Assembly (NCBI RefSeq): GCF_003702705.1
Contig: NZ_QZMN01000007.1
Coordinates: 62,001 to 126,000, forward strand
DNA: 64,000 bases
Direction of reading: 5' to 3'
From: Ornithinimicrobium cerasi
GTDB lineage: Bacteria > Actinomycetota > Actinomycetes > Actinomycetales > Dermatophilaceae
Shown here: piece after piece, positions 43,506 through 51,975 of the stretch
How the letters are laid out: the number at the start of each line of letters is the position of its first letter
Position numbering within the stretch: position 1 is the first letter of the stretch
Program-made: the position numbers and the translations under genes
Notes under the pieces: model-generated
The model's database searches: none
What the model saw: the letters and a program-made list of their open reading frames with translations, nothing else
What the model was told of the DNA's origin: nothing

Positions 43506-46193
43506 TCAGCGGTTGGGTATGCCGTCGGGGGCGCAGATGAAGTGCGCCACCAGGGCGGTCCAACCGGTCTGGTGCGAGGCACCGAGTCCGACGCCGGAGT
43601 CGCCGTCGAAGAACTCGCTGAAGGTCGGGTGGGCGTCCCAGAGCGGGCCGGAGGGGTGGTGCTGCGGTGTCGAGGGGCGCCGACCGTCCGGGCCCGGACG
43701 GAAGAGTCCGACCAGCCGCTGCTCCACCCGGCTCGCGACCTCCTCGATCGCGACCTCCTCACCCGAGCCGGTGGGGTACTCCACCGGCCGACCCACCCCG
43801 GCGCCGCGACCGTAGGTGCGCAGGGCGTCGGTGAGCAGGGCGTTGACCGGCAGCCACACCGGGCCGCGCCAGTTGGAGTTGCCCCCGAACATCCCCGAGT
43901 CGGACTCGCCCGGCACGTAGGCCAGGGACAGCTCCGATCCACCGATCCGCACCTGCACCCCGTCGCGGTGGGCGGCCGACAGCGAGCGCAGGCCGCCTGG
44001 CGAGAGGAACTCGGCCTCGTCGAGCATCCGCCGCACCACCGCCCGCCACTGGCGGCGATCCACCATGGACAGGGTCCGCAGGGAGTACCCGTCGTGGTTG
44101 GTGTGCAGCAGGGCGTCCCCCAGCTCGGGACGACGCCTGGTCCAGCCGTCGAAGAAGTCGGTGAGGTCGGGCAGCTCGTGGACCACCCAGTCCGGGACGA
44201 TAGCCACCGCCGACAGGGGAAGCAGGCCGACCATCGAGCGCACCGGCATGCGGTGCACGCCACAGTCCTCCGTGGTGAGGACGTCGTGGAAGAACTCGTC
44301 CTCCTCGTCCCACAGCCGGGCGTGGCCGCGGCCGAGGTCGTCCATCGCCTGCGCGATGGAGAGGAAGTGCACGAGGAACTTCGTGGCGATCTCGTCCCAG
44401 GCCGGGTCCCTGCGCGCCAGCTCCATGGCCATCCGCAGCATCTTCAGGCAGAACAGACCCATCCAGGCGGTGGCGTCGGCCTGCTCGAGCCGCTGCCCGT
44501 CCGGCAGGGGGTCGGACCGGTCGAAGAGGCCGATGTTGTCCAGCCCGAGGAAGCCCCCCTCGAAGACGTGGCTGCCGTCGGCGTCCTTGCGGTTGACCCA
44601 CCACGGGAAGTTCAGCAGCATCTTGAGCACGACCCGCTCCAGGAAGACCCGGTCGCGGGACCCGTCGATGCAGTAGACCTGCCAGGCGGCCCAGGGGTGC
44701 ACCGGCGGGTTGACGTCGGAGAAGTTCCACTCGTAGGCGGGCAGCTGGCCGTTGGGGTGCATCGACCACTCGCGGCACATGAGGAGCAGCTGCCACTTGG
44801 CGAAGGAGGGGTCCACGTGCGCGTAGGCCACGCAGTGGAAGGCCAGGTCCCAGGTGGCGAACCAGGGGTACTCCCACTCGTCCGGCATCGAGATGACCTC
44901 GGCGAAGTTGACGTGTCCCCAGTCGCTGTTGCGCTCGGTCCGCTCCGGGGGCGGCGGCGGCTGGCCCGGGTCGCCCGCCAGCCACCGGGTGACGTCGTAG
45001 AGGTAGAGCTGCTTGCACCACTGCAGCCCGGCGAAGGCCCGACGGGCGACGAGGGCGTCCTCCGCATCGGTGCCCTCGGGCAGGACGGCGGCGTAGAACT
45101 CGTCGGCCTCGGCCCGCCGCAGGGCGAGCAGCTCGTCGGCGTCGGGGGCGTCGGGCGCCGGCGCCTCCCCTTCGGTCAGGCGCAGCCGCACGGTGACGCT
45201 CTCCCCCGGGGGGACCGCGTCGAAGACCCACCAGAACGCCATCTTCGTCCCCCGCTCCTCGGGGTTGCAGGCGTCGGGCTGCCCGTGCACCACCGCGCGT
45301 CCCACCGAGTCCTTCGGGTATGACGTGTGCTCGGGGGGCACCGCGTCCTCGCCGTAGAGGGCTGCCAGGTTGGTGTCGTTCTCGCAGAACAGGGTTCGCG
45401 GTGATCCGTCGGCCGTCACGGTGACCGGGCCCAGCGTGGCGTGCTCGGCCCGGACCACGACGGTGCCGTCCGCGGCCGCCGTGTCGTCGCGCCACAGCAC
45501 AGGGCGTGAGTCGTCCAGCCCCCAGGACCAGGTGTTGCGGAACCACACCTGCGGCAGCAGGTGCAGCGGCGCCGCCTCCGGCCCGTGGTTGGTCGCGGTG
45601 ATCTCGACGACAAGGTCCCCCGGCGCGGCCTTGGCGTGGGTGACGACGACGTCGAAGAAGCGGTCCTCGGCGAGCACCCCGGTGTCGGCCAGCTCGTGCT
45701 CGGGGTCGCGCACGCCTCGCTCGCCGTTGACGCGCAGCAGCTCCTCGTAGGGGTAGGCAGCCTGCGGGTAGCGGTAGAGCGCGGAGGCGTAGGAGTGGGT
45801 GGGCAGCCCCTCCAGGTGCCACCAGTACTCCTTGACGTCCTCACCGTGGTTGCCCTGAGGGTTGGTCAGCCCGAACAACCGCTCCTTGAGCCGGTCGTCC
45901 TGCCCGTTCCACATGGCCACGGCGACGTTGAGGTGCCCCTCGAGGTCGCAGAGACCGGCGATCCCGTCCTCGCCCCAGCGGTAGGCGCGCAGGTGCGCGT
46001 GGTCGAAGGGGAGGTGTTCCCAGGCGTTGCCGTCGGCGGAGTAGTCCTCGCGGACCGTCCCCCACTGCCGCGCCGAGACGTACGGGCCCCACCGCCGCCA
46101 GGGTGCCCTCGAGTCGTCAGCGTCGGCGAGGCGGCCGTGCTCGGCGGTCGTCGGGCCGGGGGGCGCGGGGGTATGGGGATCCACGCGCCTCAC
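43506..46193 (-). CDS. GH63-like glucosidase (mannosylglycerate hydrolase-like family)
   Basis: This 895-residue protein belongs to the large (alpha/alpha)6 glycosidase group (GH63, MGH1-like). Conserved stretches: [20 protein letters not shown] and [20 protein letters not shown] at the N-terminal beta domain, [40 protein letters not shown] and [20 protein letters not shown] in the catalytic domain, and [20 protein letters not shown] near the C-terminus. Substrate is likely an alpha-glucoside such as glucosylglycerate or mannosylglycerate, unproven. No signal peptide, so cytoplasmic. Confidence 0.88.
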   Translation of the reverse strand: MRRVDPHTPAPPGPTTAEHGRLADADDSRAPWRRWGPYVSARQWGTVREDYSADGNAWEHLPFDHAHLRAYRWGEDGIAGLCDLEGHLNVAVAMWNGQDDRLKERLFGLTNPQGNHGEDVKEYWWHLEGLPTHSYASALYRYPQAAYPYEELLRVNGERGVRDPEHELADTGVLAEDRFFDVVVTHAKAAPGDLVVEITATNHGPEAAPLHLLPQVWFRNTWSWGLDDSRPVLWRDDTAAADGTVVVRAEHATLGPVTVTADGSPRTLFCENDTNLAALYGEDAVPPEHTSYPKDSVGRAVVHGQPDACNPEERGTKMAFWWVFDAVPPGESVTVRLRLTEGEAPAPDAPDADELLALRRAEADEFYAAVLPEGTDAEDALVARRAFAGLQWCKQLYLYDVTRWLAGDPGQPPPPPERTERNSDWGHVNFAEVISMPDEWEYPWFATWDLAFHCVAYAHVDPSFAKWQLLLMCREWSMHPNGQLPAYEWNFSDVNPPVHPWAAWQVYCIDGSRDRVFLERVVLKMLLNFPWWVNRKDADGSHVFEGGFLGLDNIGLFDRSDPLPDGQRLEQADATAWMGLFCLKMLRMAMELARRDPAWDEIATKFLVHFLSIAQAMDDLGRGHARLWDEEDEFFHDVLTTEDCGVHRMPVRSMVGLLPLSAVAIVPDWVVHELPDLTDFFDGWTRRRPELGDALLHTNHDGYSLRTLSMVDRRQWRAVVRRMLDEAEFLSPGGLRSLSAAHRDGVQVRIGGSELSLAYVPGESDSGMFGGNSNWRGPVWLPVNALLTDALRTYGRGAGVGRPVEYPTGSGEEVAIEEVASRVEQRLVGLFRPGPDGRRPSTPQHHPSGPLWDAHPTFSEFFDGDSGVGLGASHQTGWTALVAHFICAPDGIPNR

Positions 46194-46216
46194 CCTGCCA
46201 CAGCGGTCGGCGAGGC

Positions 46217-47758
46217 TCAGACCGCGTAGCCGCCCAGGTGCCCGTGCAGGTCCTCGTCGACCTTGGCGCTCATCCGGGTCCCGTCACCGGTGTGCTCCTC
46301 GGACAGGACGTCACCCTCCTCGTGCAGGCGGGCGACGAGGTCGCCCCGCGAGTAGGGCACGAGAACGTCGACGAGGATCTGCGGTCGCGGCAGCGCGTCC
46401 TCGATCGCGACGAGCAGGTCCCCGATCCCCTCCCCCGTCCGCGCGGACACGACGACCACACGCGGGTAGGCGCGGCGCAACCGGTCCAGCACCTCCTCGT
46501 CGGCCAGGTCGGCCTTGTTGACCGCGACGATCTCCGGCACCGCCGGGGCGCCCGCGCGCTTCTCGAACACCTCGGACAGCACCTGGTGAACGGCGTCGAC
46601 CTGCCCCTCGGGGTCCGGGTGGGACCCGTCGACGACGTGCAGCAGCACGTCCGCGTCGGCCGCCTCCTCCAGGGTCGAGCGGAACGCCTCGACGAGCTGG
46701 TGGGGCAGCGAGCGCACGAAGCCGACGGTGTCGGTCAGGGTGTAGACGCGCCCCTCGGCGGACTCGGTCCGCCGCACCGTGGGGTCCAGGGTCGCGAACA
46801 GCTGGTTCTGCACGAGCACGCCCGCACCGGTGAGCCGGTTGAGGATCGAGGACTTGCCCGCGTTGGTGTAGCCGACGATGGCCACGCTGGGCACCTTGTT
46901 GTCCTTGCGCGAGGACCGCTTGGTGTCGCGGACGGTCTTCATCGCCTTGATGTCGCGGCGCAGCTTGGCGATGCGGGTGTTGATGCGCCGCCGGTCGAGC
47001 TCGATCTTGGTCTCACCGGGGCCGCGCGAGCCGATGCCCTCACCGCCGGCCACCCGTCCACCGGCCTGCCGGGACATGGACTCGCCCCAGCCGCGCAGCC
47101 GCGGGAGGAGGTACTGCAGCTGGGCCAGCTCGACCTGGGCCCGTCCCTCGCGGCTCTTGGCGTGCTGGGCGAAGATGTCGAGGATGAGCGCGGTCCGGTC
47201 GATCACCTTGACCTTGACGATGTCCTCCAGCGCGCGGCGCTGGGACGGCCCGAGCTCACCGTCGCAGACGACGGTGTCCGCGCCCTCGGCGGCGACGATG
47301 TCGCGCAGCTCCTTGGCCTTGCCCGAACCGAGCCAGGTGGCCGGGTCCGGCTTGAGGCGCCGCTGCATCACGCCCTCGAGCACCGTCGAGCCGGCCGTCT
47401 CGGCCAGCGCGGCCAGCTCGCGGAGCGAGTTCTCGGCGTCCTCGGCGGTGGTACGACCGTTGTCCTCCCAGACGGAGGCGAGCACGACCCGTTCCAGCCG
47501 CAGCTGGCGGTACTCGACCTCGGTGACGTCCTCGAGCTCGGTCGAGAGGCCCTGCACACGGCGCAGCGCCGCGCGCTCCTCGCGGTCGAGCTGGTCACCG
47601 TCGTAGCCCTCGTCCCCGTCCTCCCCCCAGCTGCCCCAGTCGTCGCCCCGCAGCTCGATGTCGCGGTCGTCGACGAGGGCCTCGGCCCGGCGCTCCAGCA
47701 CGGACGCCCGGCGGGCGCGCTCGGCGGTGGTGGGGTTCTCCTGCGGCGTGGCGGTCAT
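46217..47758 (-). CDS. hflX: GTPase HflX
   Basis: This 513-residue ribosome-splitting GTPase has the HflX N-terminal domain (TWLGSGKAKELRDIVAAEGA, LILDIFAQHAKSREGRAQVE, GETKIELDRRRINTRI) and the G domain: P-loop GYTNAGKSS, DTVGFVRSLPHQLVEAFRST (G3) and NKADLAD (G4). An acidic 75-residue N-terminal extension rich in Asp/Glu precedes the core. It rescues stalled or heat-damaged ribosomes. Confidence 0.95.
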   Translation of the reverse strand: MTATPQENPTTAERARRASVLERRAEALVDDRDIELRGDDWGSWGEDGDEGYDGDQLDREERAALRRVQGLSTELEDVTEVEYRQLRLERVVLASVWEDNGRTTAEDAENSLRELAALAETAGSTVLEGVMQRRLKPDPATWLGSGKAKELRDIVAAEGADTVVCDGELGPSQRRALEDIVKVKVIDRTALILDIFAQHAKSREGRAQVELAQLQYLLPRLRGWGESMSRQAGGRVAGGEGIGSRGPGETKIELDRRRINTRIAKLRRDIKAMKTVRDTKRSSRKDNKVPSVAIVGYTNAGKSSILNRLTGAGVLVQNQLFATLDPTVRRTESAEGRVYTLTDTVGFVRSLPHQLVEAFRSTLEEAADADVLLHVVDGSHPDPEGQVDAVHQVLSEVFEKRAGAPAVPEIVAVNKADLADEEVLDRLRRAYPRVVVVSARTGEGIGDLLVAIEDALPRPQILVDVLVPYSRGDLVARLHEEGDVLSEEHTGDGTRMSAKVDEDLHGHLGGYAV

Positions 47759-47987
47759 GCAGTCCTTCGGTCGGTGGGTCCCGGGGTATGCCGTCCCCGG
47801 CGTCTCCCCAGGGTCTCACCCTTCAACGCGCGGGGCGAGTGATTTCTGCCCCACGCCCGTCCCCGTGCCGCTCGCACTCCTGTCCTGTGAGCGCCACCTC
47901 TCGACCTCTACAGAACGACGGGGGTGACGAGAGGGCGACAGCAGTCGCCCAGCAGAGACGCAGGGGACCCGGGTCCCCTCCAGGTGG
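47759..47987. promoter_or_regulatory. hflX upstream region with 18-bp palindrome
   Basis: No gene is visible. A perfect palindrome AGGGGACCC-GGGTCCCCT occupies 47962-47979, 8 bases downstream of the AbiEi/DUF559-type gene, and could be a terminator or an operator. One GGTATGCCG word lies at 47785-47793, close to the hflX start. Confidence 0.4.
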
Positions 47988-48980
47988 TCACCGAGCGGCC
48001 CGGGTCGCGGCTGACCGGATCCGTTGGCGCACAGCCTCCGGGTTGCTGAGGTCGTGCTGCTCCACTCGCACGACGGGGTGGCCCAGAGCCTCGATCGCCT
48101 GGTGACGGCGCCTCTCGGAACGGACGGCCGCGTGGTCCGCAGAACCGTCGACCCGCACGTACTTCACGGCACCGTCGGCCTCGACCACGACGCCGAGGTC
48201 GGGGAGCCAGAAGTCGACCCGCGCGACGAACTCCCCCGCCCTGGTGCGCAGGACGTGCTGCGCGACGACCCGGTAGCCCAGCCCCAGGAGCAGCAGCCTG
48301 ACCTGCGACTCCAGCGGCGACTCGCACAAGGGGTCCGCCGCGTCCACCACCCGCCTGAGCAGACGCAGCCTCGGTCGGCGGGGCAGCCGCTCCAGCCATC
48401 CGCGCGCCTCGTCCACGGTGGTGAGGCGTCGGTGCAGCGCGGCGTCCAGCGCCGTCACGCCGGCCACCCAACCGTGCAGCTCCGCCACCCCGAGCGCGGC
48501 CAGCACCGGCAGCACCGCCCAGGCCATGCCAGCGGCAGATCGAGAACCGTCCTCTCGCGGTTCGACGTGCTCGGCGCCCTCGCCGTACGTCTCGTGCACG
48601 ACGAAGCCCCTACCGGATCGACCCTGCCCTTCCTGCCGACGTGCCAGGTGCACGCGCTCCGGTGGCGGCGCGAGCAGCGGCAGGCCGTGGAAGGCCGCCG
48701 CGGTGGTGTGACTGACCACCGACCGACCCTCCAGGGCGACCACGTGGGCAGCTCCCCGCAGGACGTGCCTCGCCTCGGAGGACGCGGCGTCCCAGACCTC
48801 GGTGAGGACGTACGTGCCCCGGAACACGCGGACCAGCACCCCTGACCGCACCCACCTCGCCATCTCCTCGGCCGCGATGCCCGCACCGTCCGCGGCCGCC
48901 AGAGTCATGATCCCGTGCGGCTGGCGTCCGGCCAGCACCCGCAGCTCGTCCGGCACCGTCCGTCGCGACGTCCCCACCAT
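47988..48980 (-). CDS. AbiEi-antitoxin-N-terminal / DUF559-like nuclease-fold protein
   Basis: This protein of about 330 residues has an N-terminal winged-helix region typical of type IV antitoxin AbiEi-like proteins (DELRVLAGRQPHGIMTLAAA, VRVFRGTYVLTEVW) and a C-terminal PD-(D/E)xK-like, Vsr/DUF559 domain (ARVDFWLPDLGVVVEADGAV, then H-x-AIEALGHPVVRV). Such two-domain proteins are abundant, often multicopy, in actinobacteria and have no established role. No toxin gene is next to it. The start is uncertain: ATG 48980 (MVGTSRRTV) is preferred, but no clear ribosome site is present. Confidence 0.75.
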   Translation of the reverse strand: MVGTSRRTVPDELRVLAGRQPHGIMTLAAADGAGIAAEEMARWVRSGVLVRVFRGTYVLTEVWDAASSEARHVLRGAAHVVALEGRSVVSHTTAAAFHGLPLLAPPPERVHLARRQEGQGRSGRGFVVHETYGEGAEHVEPREDGSRSAAGMAWAVLPVLAALGVAELHGWVAGVTALDAALHRRLTTVDEARGWLERLPRRPRLRLLRRVVDAADPLCESPLESQVRLLLLGLGYRVVAQHVLRTRAGEFVARVDFWLPDLGVVVEADGAVKYVRVDGSADHAAVRSERRRHQAIEALGHPVVRVEQHDLSNPEAVRQRIRSAATRAAR

Positions 48981-49210
48981 GGTCGCCAACTGTGCCCGTC
49001 GGCGGCCGGTCGGCGCCGTCGCCGGGGCTCGCCCCTGTGGATGACGGAGGGGACCGTCCACCGCTGTCGCTCTCCGACCGCTCCTGTCCTGCTGCGGACG
49101 CACAGGACCATCGCGAACACGACAGGAGTGGGAGGTGGCAGCGCGGAGCGCGGGCCACGGCCGGACGAGCCTGGCTCAGTCACGGCGCACCGCCCTACAC
49201 TGGCCGCGCC

Positions 49211-49843
49211 ATGGCACAGAGCCCGGAGGACCACTACTTCAGCGCGCAGCCCGCCTCGGACGGCGAGCTGCGCACCCTCGACGTCCGGCTGGCCGGGCGC
49301 GACGTCGAGGTCGTCACAGCGGGCGGCATCTTCTCCCCCGACGGCGTCGACAAGGGCACGCGAGTCCTGCTCGAGGAGGCACCGCAGCCGCCCCCGGCCG
49401 GCACCTTCCTCGACCTCGGCTGCGGGTGGGGGCCGCTGGCGCTGACGCTGGCCCTCGGCTCGCCGGCCGCGACGGTGCACGCGGTGGACGTCAACCAGCG
49501 CGCCCTCGACCTGTGCCGCCGCAACGCCGCGTCGCTCGGCTGCGACAACGTCCGGGTGTCCGTCCCGAAGGAGGTGGCGGACGGCACCCGGTTCGACCTG
49601 ATCTGGTCGAACCCGCCGATCCGGGTCGGCAAGGCGGTCCTCCACGGGATGCTGACCACCTGGCTGCCCCGGCTGGCGCCCGGCCCGGACAGCGCCGCCC
49701 ACCTCGTCGTGCAGAAGAACCTCGGCTCCGACTCCCTCCAGACCTGGCTCGCCCGCACCCTGCCCGACCTCATGGGGCCGGTCGTGGTCACCCGGGCCGC
49801 CAGCAGCAAGGGCTTCCGGGTGCTCCGTGTCACGCGCGGCTGA
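49211..49843 (+). CDS. RsmC-like class I methyltransferase
   Basis: This 210-residue SAM methyltransferase of the MTS domain family has SAM motif FLDLGCGWGPLALTLALGSP, ATVHAVDVNQRALDLCRRNA and the catalytic FDLIWSNPPIRVGKAVLHGM (N-P-P-x). It resembles the C-terminal half of RsmC, which makes m2G1207 in 16S rRNA. TACACT lies 9 bases upstream of ATG 49211, so transcript and start nearly coincide. Convergent with miaA. Confidence 0.86.
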   Translation: MAQSPEDHYFSAQPASDGELRTLDVRLAGRDVEVVTAGGIFSPDGVDKGTRVLLEEAPQPPPAGTFLDLGCGWGPLALTLALGSPAATVHAVDVNQRALDLCRRNAASLGCDNVRVSVPKEVADGTRFDLIWSNPPIRVGKAVLHGMLTTWLPRLAPGPDSAAHLVVQKNLGSDSLQTWLARTLPDLMGPVVVTRAASSKGFRVLRVTRG

Positions 49844-49858
49844 CCGGGCGCCTGCCGT

Positions 49859-50797
49859 TCACCCCGCCGCGTCGGCCACCACCGCGAGGGCCCGCTCGAC
49901 CAGGTCGGAGGCGTCGTGCTCCAGCCAGACCACCCGCGGGTCGGGGCCGAACCACCGCTCCTGCCGCCGGGCGAGGCGCCTCGTCGCCACCACGGTGTCG
50001 GCCACCGCTTCTTCCTGGGTCAGCCCGCCGTCGAGCTGGCGCAGGGCCTGGGCGTAGCCCACCGCGCGCGAGGCCGTCCGCCCCTCGCGCAGCCCCTCAG
50101 CCTCCAGCCCGCGCACCTCGTCCAGCAACCCGTCGCGCCACATGCCCTCCGTCCGGGCCGCGATCCTGGCGTCCAGCACCGTCCGGTCGGCGCGCAGCCC
50201 CACCGTCACCGTCGGGACCACGTGCTCGCGGGTCGGCAGGGTGGCGCTGAACGGTCTCCCGGTCAGCTCGATGACCTCCAGCGCCCGCACCACCCGGCGT
50301 CCGTTGCGCGGCTCGATCCCCGCCGCGGCGACGGGGTCGCGCTCCTGCAGCTGGGCATACAGGCGTTCCACCCCCGCCCGGGCCAGCTCGGCCTCCCAGG
50401 CCGCCCGCACGCCCGGGTCGGTCGGCGGGATCTCCAGCCGGTCCAGCAGCGCCCGGACGTACAGCCCCGACCCGCCCACCACCACCGGCACCGCCCCCCG
50501 GGCGCGGACCGCGGCCAGGTCGGCACGCGCCGACGCCTGGTATGCCGCGACGCTCGCCTCCTCGCGCACCGTCAGGACGTCCAGCTGGTGGTGCCGCACC
50601 CCCTGCCGCTCGTCGGGGGTGAGCTTGGCGGTGCCGACGTCCATCCCGCGGTACAGCTGGGACGCGTCGGCGTTGACGACCTCCCCGCCGAGGCGCAGGG
50701 CCAGGGCGACGCCCAGGTCGGACTTCCCGGTGGCCGTCGCCCCGACCACCGCGACGACCGCGGGCAGCCCGTCCCCGGTTGGCAGGTCGGCGCGCAC
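49859..50797 (-). CDS. miaA: tRNA dimethylallyltransferase
   Basis: This 312-residue enzyme adds the dimethylallyl group to A37 of tRNAs reading U-codons. P-loop GATATGKS at residues 19-26, then DASQLYRGMDVGTAKLTPDE, VPVVVGGSGLYVRALLDRLE and a C-terminal RRLARRQERWFGPDPRVVWL. GTG 50797 is supported because upstream sequence is the divergent promoter region and CACACT lies 6 bases away. A longer frame overlapping the divergent gene is not credible. Confidence 0.95.
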   Translation of the reverse strand: MRADLPTGDGLPAVVAVVGATATGKSDLGVALALRLGGEVVNADASQLYRGMDVGTAKLTPDERQGVRHHQLDVLTVREEASVAAYQASARADLAAVRARGAVPVVVGGSGLYVRALLDRLEIPPTDPGVRAAWEAELARAGVERLYAQLQERDPVAAAGIEPRNGRRVVRALEVIELTGRPFSATLPTREHVVPTVTVGLRADRTVLDARIAARTEGMWRDGLLDEVRGLEAEGLREGRTASRAVGYAQALRQLDGGLTQEEAVADTVVATRRLARRQERWFGPDPRVVWLEHDASDLVERALAVVADAAG

Positions 50798-50815
50798 TCG
50801 GGCAGTGTGGCAGCC

Positions 50816-51019
50816 ATGAGCGAGACGACCAACACCCCCGAGCCCGACGACGAGCAGGGCACCTTCGTGGGCGGGAGCTTCGGGCCGCCCGACACCGAGG
50901 ACCCGGCCACCACCGCCGCAGCCCCCGAGGCCCAGGAGCAGACCGGGATGGAGCTGGCCGGCGGCGTCGAGGACGCGTCCGGCGAGCCCGCGCCCGGGGA
51001 GCGCAACGAGCCCGTCTGA
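50816..51019 (+). CDS. Small acidic hypothetical protein (67 aa)
   Basis: This 67-residue, Glu/Asp/Pro-rich protein without Cys or membrane helix is encoded divergently from miaA, starts 18 bases from it, and is followed by ppsR. The N-terminus MSETTNTPEPDDEQGTFVGG is disordered, and GSFGPPDTEDP and EQTGMELAGGVEDASGEP are the only patterned parts. No family is recognised. It may be translated nearly leaderless. Support is the open frame with typical host codon usage and no competing frame. Confidence 0.6.
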   Translation: MSETTNTPEPDDEQGTFVGGSFGPPDTEDPATTAAAPEAQEQTGMELAGGVEDASGEPAPGERNEPV

Positions 51020-51063
51020 TCGGAGCCCCGCACGCGGTGCCGGGCACGGCATACCCTGACCGC

Positions 51064-51903
51064 ATGCCGGACACCCCCATCGAGGTCCACATCATCGCGG
51101 ACTCGACCGGCGACACCGCCGCACGCGTCGCCCGCGCCGCCGCCGCCCAGTACGTCGGGTACGACGTCCGGATCATCCGTCACCCCCGGCAGAGCACCCC
51201 GGACGGGCTGCACGACGCGTTCGCGCGCATGCACCCCGACCGGGCCCGCACCGTGGTCTTCTCGACCGTCGTCGACGAGGGCCTGCGACACCTCGTCGCG
51301 CAGCTGTGCCTGGAGCGCGGCCTGCCCCACGCCGACCTGCTCGACCCGGCGGTCAACGCGCTGCGCGAGGCGACCGGGCAGGACCCCTCCCGCGTGGTCA
51401 CCCCGGTCGGCGTCAGCGAGGACTACTTCAAGCGGGTGCAGGCGATGGAGTTCTCGATCGCCAACGACGACGGCAACCTCTCCAACCACCTGCGGGAGGC
51501 GGACATCGTGCTCATCGGGGTGAGCCGGTCCGGCAAGACGCCGCTGGCGATGTACCTCGGCTACCTGGGGTACAAGACCGCCAACATCCCGCTGGTCCCG
51601 GGCGTCCCCGTGACCCCCGAGCTGCGCGACGTGCAGCGGTGGAAGATCGTGGGGCTGACGATCGACCCGGAGCGGCTGGTGCAGATCCGCACCCGCCGCG
51701 TGCGCGCCATGGGCTCCCGAGCCGTCCAGCGCGACGGTTACACCGACATCGTCACGATCTTCGACGAGCTGGACCAGGTCTCGGGGATCCAGCGCAGCCT
51801 CGGCTGCCCCGTCATCGACACCACGGAGCTGGCCCTCGAGGAGGCCGCCGGACGGGTCATCGAGGTGGTCCAACGGCGCCGGGAGGCGGCCTCGGGGCGC
51901 TGA
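51064..51903 (+). CDS. ppsR: Pyruvate,phosphate dikinase regulatory protein
   Basis: This 279-residue bifunctional kinase/pyrophosphorylase controls PPDK by ADP-dependent phosphorylation of its active-site Thr and phosphate-dependent removal. The DUF299 pattern is present: EVHIIADSTGDTAARVARAA, RTVVFSTVVDEGLRHLVAQL, the P-loop GVSRSGKT (residues 152-159) and GYKTANIPLVPGVPVTPEL. It lies immediately upstream of ppdK. TACCCT lies exactly 6 bases before ATG 51064 (leaderless). That hexamer partly overlaps a CGGCATACC word (51047-51055). Confidence 0.95.
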   Translation: MPDTPIEVHIIADSTGDTAARVARAAAAQYVGYDVRIIRHPRQSTPDGLHDAFARMHPDRARTVVFSTVVDEGLRHLVAQLCLERGLPHADLLDPAVNALREATGQDPSRVVTPVGVSEDYFKRVQAMEFSIANDDGNLSNHLREADIVLIGVSRSGKTPLAMYLGYLGYKTANIPLVPGVPVTPELRDVQRWKIVGLTIDPERLVQIRTRRVRAMGSRAVQRDGYTDIVTIFDELDQVSGIQRSLGCPVIDTTELALEEAAGRVIEVVQRRREAASGR

Positions 51904-51927
51904 CCGGCAGGCGCTAGGGTCAGGACC

Positions 51928-51975
51928 ATGGCGCGGCGCCGGGGCCGCGAGGAGACTCTGAGGAGCGCAGCATGA
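51928..51975 (+). CDS. Arginine-rich leader peptide upstream of ppdK (15 aa)
   Basis: TAGGGT (51915-51920) is followed 7 bases later by an ATG that opens 15 codons, MARRRGREETLRSAA. Its TGA overlaps the ppdK ATG (ATGA). Five of the 15 residues are Arg. The geometry suggests a leaderless short ORF coupled to ppdK translation; expression is unproven. Confidence 0.5.
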   Translation: MARRRGREETLRSAA

